Below are positions 32,667 to 41,968 of a stretch of DNA of 64,000 nucleotides, piece after piece. The translations under genes and the position numbers were made by a program. The notes below the pieces were generated by a model, which ran no database searches, was not told where the DNA came from, and was given only the letters and a program-made list of their open reading frames with translations. How positions within the stretch are numbered: position 1 is the first letter of the stretch; each line of letters begins with the position of its first letter. This DNA comes from UBA4782 sp034429195 (GTDB taxonomy: Bacteria > Chloroflexota > Anaerolineae > Anaerolineales > Anaerolineaceae), in contig DAOUGQ010000010.1 of assembly GCA_034429195.1 (NCBI GenBank), positions 62,001-126,000 of the forward strand. The letters are read 5' to 3'.

Positions 32667-33040
32667 GCGAAATTACTGTAAATGTCTGGCTTTATGGAGA
32701 ATTGGCAAAATATGGTGAAGGTGCAGGAGGCCCTGGTTATGCAAATTTGCAGATAAACCTACCAGCTGGAGCATTAGTGCGTGATTTGTTGGCAATTTTA
32801 AAGTTAAAAACAGAAGAACGGGGTATCACCTTCATTAACGGCCAACTGAGTGCAATGCCTGGTTTGCAACCCGATCTGGATCATCCATTGAGTAATGAGG
32901 ACCGGATAGCCTTCTTTCATCTCCGTGCCATGTGGCCGTTCCAGTACCGGCATGGAGCTGCGATGATTGAAGAAATGCAGCAAGCCATGATTGATGGCAA
33001 AGATCAGGGAGTGCATCACGCCTATAACAGCAAAGAATAA
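32663..33040 (+). CDS. MoaD-like protein with C-terminal extension
   Basis: A 125-residue protein whose first 95 residues have a MoaD/ThiS beta-grasp pattern (VNVWLYGELAKYGEGAGG, GALVRDLLAILKL, ITFINGQLSAMPGLQPDLDHPLSNEDRIAFFHLRAMWPF). It lacks a terminal Gly-Gly and ends in a helical tail (GAAMIEEMQQAMIDGKDQG). Start and upstream stop overlap as ATGA, so translation is coupled. It cannot be a normal sulfur carrier; a structural or chaperone role for the AOR is conceivable but unproven. Confidence 0.75.
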   Translation: MSEITVNVWLYGELAKYGEGAGGPGYANLQINLPAGALVRDLLAILKLKTEERGITFINGQLSAMPGLQPDLDHPLSNEDRIAFFHLRAMWPFQYRHGAAMIEEMQQAMIDGKDQGVHHAYNSKE

Positions 33041-33094
33041 TTATCCGTGAGTTTTCTCTTTAAATCTTTTTGGTTTTTAATAAATTTTTCTCTC

Positions 33095-33124
33095 TTGAGT
33101 GAATCACCACTTCTATATTAAAAT
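33095..33124 (+). promoter_or_regulatory. Promoter for the dehydrogenase-DhaKL operon
   Basis: TTGAGT (33095-33100), 18 bp, TAAAAT (33119-33124), 70 bases before the start of the dehydrogenase gene. Confidence 0.45.
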
Positions 33125-33195
33125 GAGAACCATGTTGATGATGGGACGAAGTTAATTCCATCCAGTTCTTTTATTTCTATATATAGGTGAATCGA

Positions 33196-34083
33196 ATGGA
33201 AAAAATTGCTTTTCTCGGTCTTGGTATTATGGGTCACAACATTGCTGCGAACCTTTTAAAGGCAGAATATCCGCTTACTGTTTATAATCGCACTGCTTCA
33301 AAAGCAACATTATTGATCGCTGAAGGTGCCAGGTTTGCTGCTACCCCCCTTGAAGCCATTGAAGGCGCAGATGTAATCATGATCATGGTAAATGACGATA
33401 AGGGGATTGAGGATGTCTTCTTTGGCACCAATGGTATTTACAAAGGGTTGAAAGAAGGTCAAATCGTTATCGATTTAACAACCTGCCTGCCAAAAACATC
33501 CCTGCGTGAAGCGGCTGCCTGTCAGGAAAAAGGTGCCCATTTTCTGGATGCACCTGTGTTTGGCAGTAAAGGTGAATCTCGTGATGCTGGCCTATGGATC
33601 GTAGTGGGTGGTGAAAAGGCAATTTTTGATCAAGTTTTGCCCATCTTCAAACACATCAGCGCCACCCAACACTACATGGGGGAAAATGGAAAAGGTTCAT
33701 CCATGAAACTGGTTGGTAATCTCGTAGTGGCGTCTCAGATCGAAGCTCTGGGTGAAGCCATGACTCTCGCCACCAAAGCTGGTTTGAATCCCAAAGACGT
33801 GTTGGGAGTACTTCATGTCACCGATTTCAAATCACCAATTTTTGATGGTGTAGGCGATGCTCTTTGCCGGCGAGATTTTTCACCCTCTTTCTATTTGAAA
33901 TTAATGCTGAAGGATGCCAATCTGATCGCTGCTTTTTCACAAGAGTTAAACGTTTCAATCCCCGCATCGGCTGCCACCCGTGAAGTGATCAAAGCAGCCG
34001 TAAACAAAGGCTGGGGTGAAGAAAACGCTTCAGCATTCATTAAAGTATTAGAAGAAATGTCTAAAGTAGAAGTTAAGTACTAA
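33196..34083 (+). CDS. NAD-dependent beta-hydroxyacid dehydrogenase (3-hydroxyisobutyrate dehydrogenase family)
   Basis: A 295-residue enzyme starting at the ATG at 33196, with AGGTGA upstream; an in-frame GTG at 33187 is less likely. The Rossmann motif GLGIMGHNIAANLLKA, the substrate loop DAPVFGSKGESRDAGLWIVVGG and the catalytic region GENGKGSSMKLVGNLVVASQIEALGEAM with the key lysine are all present. Members include 3-hydroxyisobutyrate dehydrogenase, tartronate semialdehyde reductase and L-threonate dehydrogenase. It heads an operon with DhaK, DhaL and DUF4867 genes, which favours a small sugar acid or polyol substrate over valine breakdown. Confidence 0.9.
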   Translation: MEKIAFLGLGIMGHNIAANLLKAEYPLTVYNRTASKATLLIAEGARFAATPLEAIEGADVIMIMVNDDKGIEDVFFGTNGIYKGLKEGQIVIDLTTCLPKTSLREAAACQEKGAHFLDAPVFGSKGESRDAGLWIVVGGEKAIFDQVLPIFKHISATQHYMGENGKGSSMKLVGNLVVASQIEALGEAMTLATKAGLNPKDVLGVLHVTDFKSPIFDGVGDALCRRDFSPSFYLKLMLKDANLIAAFSQELNVSIPASAATREVIKAAVNKGWGEENASAFIKVLEEMSKVEVKY

Positions 34084-34122
34084 AATACTTGTTATCTCTA
34101 AAATACTTATTAAGAGGATCCC

Positions 34123-35121
34123 ATGAAAAAAATTATTAATCAACCGAAAGATTTTGTACCTGAAATGTTGGACGGTCTGGTAAAAGCTTACCCCACCCAA
34201 CTTGCATATACTGAAGATATTCATTGCATCGTCCGGGCTGATTCTCCTGTCAAAGGAAAAGTAGGTCTGGCAACTGGTGGTGGTTCTGGTCACCTGCCTG
34301 TTTTCTTGGGATATGTTGGAAAGGGCATGTTGGATGGCTGCGCAGTTGGAGATGTCTTCTCCTCCCCCAGTGCTGAACAGATGCTGGCAGTAACGAAAAG
34401 AATTGATGGCGGAAAAGGTGTTGTCTATATCTATGGCAACTATGGCGGTGATGTCATGAATTTTGACATGGCAGCTGAATTAGCTGACATGGATAACATC
34501 AAAGTTCGTACCGTATTGGTCAAAGATGATGTTGCCTCTGCACCTCCTGCAGAAGCCAATCGCCGTCGTGGTGTAGCTGGCATGGTGTTCGCTTTCAAGA
34601 TAGCTGGAGCGAAAGCCGACAAAGGTGGCAGTTTAGATGAAGTTGCTGCAGTTACTGAAAAAGCTTTGGCAAATATCCGAACAATGGGTGTAGCACTATC
34701 TCCATGTACTGTCCCCATGGCTGGTAAGCCCACATTTACAATCGCTGAAGATGAAATGGAAATTGGCATGGGTATCCATGGCGAACCGGGAATGAAACGC
34801 GAAAAACTGCAGACCGCTGATCAGATCGCCGAACGCATGGCTACCGCTATTCTCAATGATTACCCACCAAAGGCTGGTCAACGCGTGGCTGTCATGGTCA
34901 ACGGACTTGGCGCTACACCCCCAGAAGAATTATACGTAATTTATCGCAAGGTGCATGAGATATTAACCGGGAAAGAACTGATCATTCATCGTGCATACGT
35001 GGGTGAATTTGCCACTTCCATGGAAATGGCTGGCGCTTCCCTCACTTTCATGTATCTGGATGACGAATTGACTGAACTCCTTGATGCTCCAGCTAACACA
35101 CCATTTTTCAAGCAATTTTAG
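34123..35121 (+). CDS. Dihydroxyacetone kinase subunit DhaK-like
   Basis: A 332-residue DhaK-type protein, which binds dihydroxyacetone or a related ketose covalently. Visible features are GGGSGHLPVFLGYVGKGMLDGCAVGDVFSSPS with the early substrate loop, YIYGNYGGDVMNFDMAAE, RRRGVAGMVFAFKIAGA, and the substrate-binding histidine in GMGIHGEPG. GAGG precedes the ATG. With DhaL 18 bases later it makes a complete kinase. No PTS phosphotransferase subunit DhaM is nearby, so phosphate may come from ATP via DhaL. DhaKL pairs also act on erythrulose and other tetruloses; the neighbours do not settle which. Confidence 0.93.
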   Translation: MKKIINQPKDFVPEMLDGLVKAYPTQLAYTEDIHCIVRADSPVKGKVGLATGGGSGHLPVFLGYVGKGMLDGCAVGDVFSSPSAEQMLAVTKRIDGGKGVVYIYGNYGGDVMNFDMAAELADMDNIKVRTVLVKDDVASAPPAEANRRRGVAGMVFAFKIAGAKADKGGSLDEVAAVTEKALANIRTMGVALSPCTVPMAGKPTFTIAEDEMEIGMGIHGEPGMKREKLQTADQIAERMATAILNDYPPKAGQRVAVMVNGLGATPPEELYVIYRKVHEILTGKELIIHRAYVGEFATSMEMAGASLTFMYLDDELTELLDAPANTPFFKQF

Positions 35122-35139
35122 CAAGGAGAAAGGATAAAG

Positions 35140-35766
35140 ATGGAAGAAAAGATACAAGGGCAAGCAATTGTAAAAGCATTTGAACGGGTTTGTATGGCGT
35201 TGAATGCTGGTGGCGAATATCTCACCTCTCTAGATCAGGCGATGGGAGATGGTGACATGGGCATCAACATGGAACGGATTGGAACAGCCCTTTTGGAATA
35301 TATACGCACTACTGAGATCAATGACATTGGTAAATACTTCGTTGGCGCAGGTATGGCGACCAACCGGGCTGCTCCTTCTACCATGGGTACCTTACTTGCT
35401 ACTGGATTAATGCGGGCTGGAAAAGAAGTTTTAGGCAAAGCAGAGATTTCACCAGCAGACCTGGCAGCAATGTTCAAAGCATCGTTCCTGGGTATACAGG
35501 AGCGAGGAAAAGCCCAATTGGGTAATAAAACCATCCTGGATGCACTCTACCCGGCAAGTGAAGCATTTAGTAAAGCTATTAATGAAGGTAAAAGCCTTCA
35601 AGAAGCAGGTGCACTGTCTCTTAAGGCAGCAGAAGAGGGACGCGATAAAGTCACTCCTCTGCGCAGCCAGATTGGTCGTGCTGGTTGGGTGGGAGAACGT
35701 ACCGAAGGACATGTTGACCCCGGATGTGCAGCACTTGTAACAATCCTTACAGCCATTAATAGTTGA
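35140..35766 (+). CDS. Dihydroxyacetone kinase subunit DhaL-like
   Basis: A 208-residue nucleotide-binding subunit of the DhaK/DhaL kinase. The Mg-nucleotide motif is LTSLDQAMGDGDMGINMERI (Asp residues bind the metal), and GMATNRAAPSTMGTLLATGLMRAGKEV and GRAGWVGERTEGHVDPGC complete the pattern. AAGGAG stands at good spacing before the ATG. It follows dhaK by 18 bases and precedes a DUF4867 gene by 25, in one operon. Confidence 0.93.
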   Translation: MEEKIQGQAIVKAFERVCMALNAGGEYLTSLDQAMGDGDMGINMERIGTALLEYIRTTEINDIGKYFVGAGMATNRAAPSTMGTLLATGLMRAGKEVLGKAEISPADLAAMFKASFLGIQERGKAQLGNKTILDALYPASEAFSKAINEGKSLQEAGALSLKAAEEGRDKVTPLRSQIGRAGWVGERTEGHVDPGCAALVTILTAINS

Positions 35767-35791
35767 TGGCATTTATTGATCAGGAGAAACC

Positions 35792-36481
35792 ATGAGTGTA
35801 CTTTCAGATTTACAGAAAATTAATCCTCAAATCCAAATCCTTCCGGTTACTGACTCCAGCTTTACAAGATACGGGCGGGTATTGATAGATGTAAAAGCAG
35901 ATGAAGCCATCAAGGCAGCACGCAAATTATGGGTGCTGAAAGATGGTTTCGCTGCTGCAACTTCAGTTCCTGAATTTGAAGCAGACAAAGACCTTCAATC
36001 GACGATCGCCAATCGCATCTACGGTGAAATGCCAGTTGAGGTAGGTTGGGTATATGGAAGAAACAATACCCTTAACGCACTGGAATTCCATCAGGGGAGC
36101 GAAGTCCACATTTCATTGGAAGATACGATCTTCCTGGTTGCCCATTATGAAGAAATCGAATGGCGTCCAGAACCCTATCTGGATACCAATAAGGTAAAAG
36201 CCTATTTTGCAACTAAAGGCAGCGTTACCGAACTTTACACCTGGGGACTACACTTTGTTCCCATCAACGCCAGCATAAAAACTGGTTTCTGTGATATCTT
36301 CACACTTCCACGAGGAACAGGAAATCCCCTCACCCTTCCCAAACCAAATACACCTGATGGAAGAATCCTCATCGCCAGAAATCAATGGCTGTTCTGCCAC
36401 CCCGAAGCGAAAGACATGGTAGCGGGAGGCAACTTCCCTGGATTGTATGGCCCAAACGTTGTGATCAATCAATTGCCATAA
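35792..36481 (+). CDS. DUF4867-family protein
   Basis: A 229-residue cupin-like protein of the DUF4867 family, which occurs in bacterial sugar operons without a defined reaction. Recognisable parts: MPVEVGWVYGRNNTLNALEFHQGSEVHISLEDTIFLVAH, FATKGSVTELYTWGLHFVPI and LPRGTGNPL. The two-part conserved histidine/glutamate pattern (EFHQGSEVHI) could bind metal. GGAG precedes the ATG. Last gene of the dehydrogenase-DhaK-DhaL-DUF4867 operon, with a strong terminator after it; an isomerase or epimerase role would fit context but is inference. Confidence 0.8.
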   Translation: MSVLSDLQKINPQIQILPVTDSSFTRYGRVLIDVKADEAIKAARKLWVLKDGFAAATSVPEFEADKDLQSTIANRIYGEMPVEVGWVYGRNNTLNALEFHQGSEVHISLEDTIFLVAHYEEIEWRPEPYLDTNKVKAYFATKGSVTELYTWGLHFVPINASIKTGFCDIFTLPRGTGNPLTLPKPNTPDGRILIARNQWLFCHPEAKDMVAGGNFPGLYGPNVVINQLP

Positions 36482-36507
36482 ATAACCAGGAATAAAAACA
36501 AAAAAAC

Positions 36508-36540
36508 ACCCCGAATATCGACCATTCGGGGTATTTTTTT
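36508..36540. terminator. Bidirectional terminator between convergent operons
   Basis: ACCCCGAAT (36508-36516) pairs with ATTCGGGGT (36524-36532), with an A run before and a T run after, so it works on both strands for the DUF4867 operon and the kinase operon. Confidence 0.9.
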
Positions 36541-36551
36541 GAATGGTTTCT

Positions 36552-38081
36552 TTACACCAGATTGTACATTTGGTGCATCAGATCTTTGTTTCTCTCATAT
36601 AAGTCACGATATATCTTGTAATATTTTTCATAAACCAGATGGTTTTGTGAATCTGGTGTGACAGTTTTGACATAATTCATCCAATGTTGGATATCTTGGT
36701 ATGTATTGAATACACCAGCACCCAAACCTGCCAGAAAACAATCACCGTAAGAAGCGCCAACCGTCACAGCCGGTACCCGCTGAACAACATTGCAAGTATC
36801 ACTGACAGCCTGAAGCCAGAGCTGATTCTTCGTTCCGCCACCCACCGCCACGATCTCTCTAGGTTCAGCATTATGTTCGCGCATGATTTCGAAATGATGG
36901 TTTACGCCATACGCTATCCCTTCTAAAGCTGCCCGGAATAAATGGGCGCGGGTATGAGATAGTGTCAAACCAAAATATACACCACGGGCTCGTGGATCGT
37001 TGATGGGGGTTCGTTCACCACTGAAATAGGGCAAAACTACCAGGCCTTCAGAGCCTGCAGGTATCTCACTTGCCTGTTTAACCAGGATCCCATAGGCATT
37101 TTCACCTGTCTGCTCTTCATGCTGCACCAGGTCTGGTGCCAGTTTATCTCTGAACCATCGGGTTAATGCACCACTGGTAGCCATCCCTGCAGCATTGGCA
37201 GTGGTGCCATCAAACACGTACCTGCAAGCCCATATACGGTCGTCGATGACAGGTTTATCTTGAATGATATACATGAATATTGTTGACCCATACATTAACA
37301 TCATCTGTCCGGGACTGACCACACCTACGCTGACAGCTTCAGCTGCTGCATCAACAGTGCCTACCATAACAGGTGTACCTTCTGCCAGACCAGTTTGTTC
37401 AGCAGCGGTATGGGTCACTGTACCGATGAAATCGGGCCCCCAACCCAAATCGGGAAGCCTTTCAGGTTCAATGATCCCATTGCAATATTCTTTACTCCAG
37501 CAACAATTTTTATAATCATAAAGAGGATTGTAAAAAGATGCAGTCAGGTGATCCATAACAAATTTGCCGGTCAACCTGCCTGTCATGAAAGTCGTTGCAG
37601 GGATGATTTTGTATGCCTTTTTGTAAATTTCAGGTTCATTATGTTTGAGCCACAGGATCTTTGGACCTACTGCTTGAGAGGATAACTCGTTGCCCGTTTG
37701 CTCAAACAGGGTTTTCTTTCCATACTTTTCTTCTAATTTAGAAATTTCTGCAGTTGCTCTGGTATCCACGCCATAGAGTACCCCCATCCGCAATGGGTTC
37801 CCATCTTTATCAATTGGCAGCATACATGGACCAATTGCGCTACATGCAACTGCGAGGATTTCTTTAGGGTTAATACCAGTAGCTTGCAGCAATGCTTTTG
37901 TTAGAAAACAATAATCACCCCACCAATCCTTCTCGGGATCATGTTCTGCCCATCCCTGCCTGGGAATTTGCATAGTGTGTGGATGCACTTGAATATTAAC
38001 AACCTCTCCTTCAAGTGTCGTAATCACACCTTTTGATTCATATGTACCAATATCAACTCCAAGAAGAAAACCTTTTGCCAT
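36552..38081 (-). CDS. FGGY-family carbohydrate kinase (xylulokinase-like), first copy
   Basis: A 509-residue sugar kinase with the actin-like ATPase fold. LLGVDIGTYESKGVIT is the phosphate-1 motif, WAEHDPEKDWWGD the sugar-binding region, DAAAEAVSVGVV and MYGSTIFMY mid-protein signatures, and EIVAVGGGTKNQLWLQAVSD the second FGGY signature. It phosphorylates a ketose or polyol; the specific sugar is unknown. GGAGG precedes the ATG. It is the last gene of the ribose-type ABC transporter operon, after a hairpin. A closely related kinase lies at 49272-50807. Confidence 0.92.
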   Translation of the reverse strand: MAKGFLLGVDIGTYESKGVITTLEGEVVNIQVHPHTMQIPRQGWAEHDPEKDWWGDYCFLTKALLQATGINPKEILAVACSAIGPCMLPIDKDGNPLRMGVLYGVDTRATAEISKLEEKYGKKTLFEQTGNELSSQAVGPKILWLKHNEPEIYKKAYKIIPATTFMTGRLTGKFVMDHLTASFYNPLYDYKNCCWSKEYCNGIIEPERLPDLGWGPDFIGTVTHTAAEQTGLAEGTPVMVGTVDAAAEAVSVGVVSPGQMMLMYGSTIFMYIIQDKPVIDDRIWACRYVFDGTTANAAGMATSGALTRWFRDKLAPDLVQHEEQTGENAYGILVKQASEIPAGSEGLVVLPYFSGERTPINDPRARGVYFGLTLSHTRAHLFRAALEGIAYGVNHHFEIMREHNAEPREIVAVGGGTKNQLWLQAVSDTCNVVQRVPAVTVGASYGDCFLAGLGAGVFNTYQDIQHWMNYVKTVTPDSQNHLVYEKYYKIYRDLYERNKDLMHQMYNLV

Positions 38082-38142
38082 AATTACCTCCAGGGCGAGT
38101 TATGAAATGGTTGCGTTCATTCTAACATATGGTTTAAACTAA

Positions 38143-38173
38143 CCGCCTGGATATTATGAAATATTCCAGGCGG
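38143..38173 (-). terminator. Hairpin between the ABC permease gene and the kinase gene
   Basis: CCGCCTGGA (38143-38151) pairs with TCCAGGCGG (38165-38173), 33 bases after the permease stop. Without a T tail, it may reduce kinase expression or protect the upstream message. Confidence 0.55.
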
Positions 38174-38205
38174 CAAGATCTCATTCGATCAGAAAGCAGC
38201 AAAGA

Positions 38206-39282
38206 TCATGCTGGTTTAGGCTTTTTTACTCTCTGCTTTCGCTGGTAGCTGAGGAAATTAATGATCATGAACAAAATGATCAGTAAACCCCATGAGAACA
38301 TTTTGAAGAAATTAGCTCCTGAATATTTGAATAAAAGCATATTCAATCCAGTGGAAAGGATCTGCAGGGAAATTACTGCCAACACAAGCCCTGCTACTTT
38401 ACCATATCCGCCATTCACATCTACACCACCTAACACAGCGATAAGCAATGCCTGGGTTACGTACGACGTACCATAATCAGGATTGGCTGAATTGGTTCGA
38501 CCTAAAATCACAAGACCAGCCAGGGCAGCTAATATACCACTGAGCATGTAAGTTCGCATGAGAACTGCTCTGTTATTGATACCAGAAAATTTCGATGCTT
38601 TAGCATTTGAACCCACCAGGTACAACCGGAGCCCAAATGCTGAGTTGTTCATCACAATTGCCATAATAATCGCAATCACAGCAAAGATGATTAAAGGCAT
38701 GGGAATTCCAGCTACTTCGCCATTACCAATAAATTGAAATGCTTCAATACCAAAGAAGCCTGTTCCCTTGGTAATGACAAAAGCAAAACCGGTAAATAAT
38801 GTCATTGTACCCAGGGTTGCCAGAATAGCGGGAATAGTAACATATGAAACCAGGAATCCATTAAGCAATCCGCACAATGCGCCTACGATCACACCAACAG
38901 TGATCGCAAGCACCATTGCTAACCCCACTTGGGGGTTGGCTACATCGGGGCCCGCAAATTTATTCAAAATAATACAGGCAATAATGCCTGTCAAGTTTGC
39001 TGTTGCATTGATGGATAGATCAATACCACCGGTGATCATCGTAATAGCAATGGCAATACCCATAATGCCAATTTCAGATAATTGAAAACCCATTGAGCGG
39101 AAATTCTTCAATGTTGGGAATTTCTCAGGCATGAGAACCGACATTAAGATGAACAAAGCAACTGTGATGATGAATAAGCGCAGCAGGTTCCAATCCTGGA
39201 TTTTGAAGAATTTTTCCAGTGAAAATTTATCGTTCGAAGAAGGTCCTGTAGTCTTTTGAATATTATTCGCTTGATTAGTCAT
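38206..39282 (-). CDS. Sugar ABC transporter permease, RbsC type (second permease)
   Basis: A 358-residue inner-membrane permease with about nine to ten hydrophobic spans and a polar N-terminus. Family signatures are ISEIGIMGIAIAITMITGGIDLSINATANLTG near residue 75 and GGVDVNGGYGKVAGLVLAV near 290. It pairs with the other permease as a heterodimer and with the two-domain ATPase upstream in the operon. Transport is inward, for a pentose-like sugar or polyol. The start is at an ATG after AGGGAGT. Confidence 0.92.
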   Translation of the reverse strand: MTNQANNIQKTTGPSSNDKFSLEKFFKIQDWNLLRLFIITVALFILMSVLMPEKFPTLKNFRSMGFQLSEIGIMGIAIAITMITGGIDLSINATANLTGIIACIILNKFAGPDVANPQVGLAMVLAITVGVIVGALCGLLNGFLVSYVTIPAILATLGTMTLFTGFAFVITKGTGFFGIEAFQFIGNGEVAGIPMPLIIFAVIAIIMAIVMNNSAFGLRLYLVGSNAKASKFSGINNRAVLMRTYMLSGILAALAGLVILGRTNSANPDYGTSYVTQALLIAVLGGVDVNGGYGKVAGLVLAVISLQILSTGLNMLLFKYSGANFFKMFSWGLLIILFMIINFLSYQRKQRVKKPKPA

Positions 39283-39306
39283 GCTATTTTAAACTCCCTA
39301 TTCGCA

Positions 39307-40311
39307 TCATTCTGACAGGTTTGCTTTTAGCCGTTTTTCAGCCATCATATTCTTATAAGCTGGAATACCGGCACCAATAATCAAAATGATACCTAAAACA
39401 ACCTTCTGCCATTCTGAAGGAACCCCAATCAATACAAGGCTATTATTAATAACCACAACAAGAGAAACACCCAAAATCGCACCAAAAACAGTGCCCTTAC
39501 CACCCGTGATTAAAGCTCCACCCAACACCACAGCAGCAATTGTGTTCAGTTCGGTTCCTACCAGGTCAAATGGATTTGCCTGCTTGTAATGACTGCCAAA
39601 GACTGCCCCACCAATACCAGCCAGGATTCCAACTAATCCATAGATGAAGAATTGAATAGCAACAACATTGAAACCTGCACGTTCTGCTGCCTCGCGTGAA
39701 CCACCAATTGCATAAATTCCACGACCAATCATCGTGAACCGTAGAATAAACCAAACGATTATAGCTACTCCAATCAGGATCAAAATTCCTGCCTGAAGAC
39801 CAGTAATGGCGCCCGATGAAGTGGTTGTTGTGACCAGGTTTGTTCTTGCAAAACGAAGCATTCCATCAGGCACATTATTAATATATTTACTCCCAATAAA
39901 GAAAAGGAGAAAACCCTGGAATAAACTTTGTGTACCTAATGTAGCAATCAAAGTTGGAATTTTAAAGAACGCAATAATCGCAGCGTTTATCAAACCCATA
40001 ATGAGCCCTATGAGAGCTGATAAGGCAATGGCGACAACTACTGTACCAGTAAAATTTAAAGCCAACAAAATTTTTACCGTTATATACATAGCGGAAATAG
40101 CAATCGCCGTAAAGGAAACATCTACACCGCCTGAAATGATCACAATGAGCGCACCCATTGCGAAGATACCCATTACCGTTGCACTCCGGCAAAGGTCAAA
40201 AAGGTTCTGGAGTGTAAAAAATACTGGATTTAAGATCCCAATAAAAAGGCACAATACAATCAGGATCATTGCCACAAAAAATTCATTAGTTTTTATAATC
40301 TTTTTCAGCAT
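39307..40311 (-). CDS. Sugar ABC transporter permease, RbsC type (first permease)
   Basis: A 334-residue membrane protein with the RbsC-type signatures IFAMGALIVIISGGVDVSFTAIAISAMY and AVVLGGALITGGKGTVFGAILGV and about nine hydrophobic segments. AAGG lies upstream of the ATG at wide spacing. It is 24 bases from the second permease gene and 46 bases after the ATPase gene. The two permeases are related but clearly different, so the translocation pore is a heterodimer. Confidence 0.92.
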   Translation of the reverse strand: MLKKIIKTNEFFVAMILIVLCLFIGILNPVFFTLQNLFDLCRSATVMGIFAMGALIVIISGGVDVSFTAIAISAMYITVKILLALNFTGTVVVAIALSALIGLIMGLINAAIIAFFKIPTLIATLGTQSLFQGFLLFFIGSKYINNVPDGMLRFARTNLVTTTTSSGAITGLQAGILILIGVAIIVWFILRFTMIGRGIYAIGGSREAAERAGFNVVAIQFFIYGLVGILAGIGGAVFGSHYKQANPFDLVGTELNTIAAVVLGGALITGGKGTVFGAILGVSLVVVINNSLVLIGVPSEWQKVVLGIILIIGAGIPAYKNMMAEKRLKANLSE

Positions 40312-40357
40312 GGCACAATACCTTAATGCGAGATAATTTCTGAAAGGAATAAGTATC

Positions 40358-41857
40358 TCATCCTTCCGCCAGCATCACTGCTAATTCGTCTTCGTTAACC
40401 TCTGATGCACAAAATTCATTAACTATCTTTCCTTCACGCATCAAAAGAATTCGATTACAAACATGTAATAATTCTGGGATATCGTCTGATACAACAATTA
40501 CACCTAAACCCTGCCTTGCCAGGTTCTTAATCGTTTCATGCAATTCTGTCTTAGAACCAATATCCACCCCTACGGTTGGACCATTAAGGATAAGAATACG
40601 AGGATTGCTGGCAAGCCATTTTGCTAATACTACACGTTGTTGGTTGCCTCCAGAAAGGCTTTTTACGGGATTTTGAGCAGAATTAGTTTTGATAGTTAAT
40701 CCATCAATCCAATTCTTTATTTCATTTTCCATTTTCTGTTGGTTGATTAATCGAATTTTGTTCAATAACTTATCTATTGTAGTTGCAATAATATTTTGCC
40801 CAATTGGCCTTTCCAGGAACAAACCCTCTGTTAACCTGTCTTCAGGAACATATCCTATGCCACATTTTAGCGCATCACTTGCGCTGTTAATTCGTACTTT
40901 CTCTCCATTGATAATGATCTCACCACTTTCAGCGGGATTGATACCAAATAAGGCAAGTGCCAGTTCAGTACGTCCAGATCCTAATAAGCCGGTGATTCCT
41001 ACGATCTCTTGCGAAAATAGATCGAAAGAAATATCGCGGAAATTACCTGTAGATGTCAGACTTTTCACTGAAAGTAATGGAGTTCCTTCGCGCAAATTGT
41101 CAGGACATTTGTAGCTTTCTTCTTCAATGTTATGCCCTGTCATGTAATAGACCATTTTAGCCTGATCAAATTCTTTTGCATCAGCATCTATTACTTTTAC
41201 ACCATTTCGAAATACCATGGTGCGGTCAGCGATCTCTAAAACTTCATTCAATTTGTGGCTGACAAACATGGTGGAAATACCTTTGTCTTTCAGGTTATTA
41301 ATAACCTTGAACAAAGATTTCACTTCACGATTGGTCAAAGCAGTGGTCGGCTCATCCATAATGATAAGTCGAGCGTTTTGCAATAAGGCACGCGAGATTG
41401 CAATTAATTGCTTGTCTGCAACAGACATTTGACCCACAAGCATATCCAGATCCATAGAAACGTTGATACTTTCCAATGCTTCCCGGGCAATTCTGCGAAC
41501 TTCACGCATGTTCACCAATTTTTTATTTTCAGAAAGTTGGCTATTCAATGCGATATTTTCAGCCACAGTAAAGTTTGGAAAAAGGGAAAAATCTTGATAA
41601 ATTATCTGAATACCTTCACGGATTGTGTCAATTGGGTGCAAACGTTTGAATTTTTTACCAGCAATAATGATCTCACCCTCATCAGGTTCATAAACACCTG
41701 CAATGATTTTTATCATTGTAGATTTACCTGATCCATTTTCACCGATCAGACAGTGAATTTCCCCTGTATTGATTGTAAAACTTACATTTTGCAGAGCATG
41801 TACTCCTGCAAACGACTTACTAATATTATTAACCTTGAGAAATTCTTCAGCCATCAT
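40358..41857 (-). CDS. Sugar ABC transporter ATP-binding protein (RbsA/XylG type, two ATPase domains)
   Basis: A 499-residue protein with two fused ABC domains. Domain 1 has Walker A GENGSGKST near residue 40, signature MSVADKQLIAISRALL and Walker B LIIMDEP. Domain 2 has a degenerate Walker A GLLGSGRTE and signature LSGGNQQRVVLAKWLA with RILILNGPTVGVDIGSK. That asymmetry is usual in RbsA-type proteins, where domain 1 hydrolyses ATP. It energises the two permeases that follow. The start may be either of two consecutive ATG codons. Confidence 0.95.
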   Translation of the reverse strand: MMAEEFLKVNNISKSFAGVHALQNVSFTINTGEIHCLIGENGSGKSTMIKIIAGVYEPDEGEIIIAGKKFKRLHPIDTIREGIQIIYQDFSLFPNFTVAENIALNSQLSENKKLVNMREVRRIAREALESINVSMDLDMLVGQMSVADKQLIAISRALLQNARLIIMDEPTTALTNREVKSLFKVINNLKDKGISTMFVSHKLNEVLEIADRTMVFRNGVKVIDADAKEFDQAKMVYYMTGHNIEEESYKCPDNLREGTPLLSVKSLTSTGNFRDISFDLFSQEIVGITGLLGSGRTELALALFGINPAESGEIIINGEKVRINSASDALKCGIGYVPEDRLTEGLFLERPIGQNIIATTIDKLLNKIRLINQQKMENEIKNWIDGLTIKTNSAQNPVKSLSGGNQQRVVLAKWLASNPRILILNGPTVGVDIGSKTELHETIKNLARQGLGVIVVSDDIPELLHVCNRILLMREGKIVNEFCASEVNEDELAVMLAEG

Positions 41858-41904
41858 CTATCCCTTATACAGGAATTTTCTTTACTATTTTGCTTGTGTA
41901 AATT

Positions 41905-41936
41905 GGAGCGGCTATCCAAATAAGTTTAGCCGCTCC
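41905..41936 (-). terminator. Hairpin after the binding-protein gene of the sugar ABC operon
   Basis: GGAGCGGCTA (41905-41914) and TAGCCGCTCC (41927-41936) form a perfect 10-bp stem between the binding-protein and ATPase genes. Such hairpins protect the upstream message and cut readthrough, giving excess binding protein. Confidence 0.75.
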
Positions 41937-41968
41937 ATCCATTAATAATTTAGCAAACCGTTAGACGA

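Noticed and set aside
39806..40336. Plus-strand frame of 176 codons opposite the first sugar permease
   Set aside because: Composition is that of an antisense shadow of a hydrophobic permease; no ribosome site and no family.
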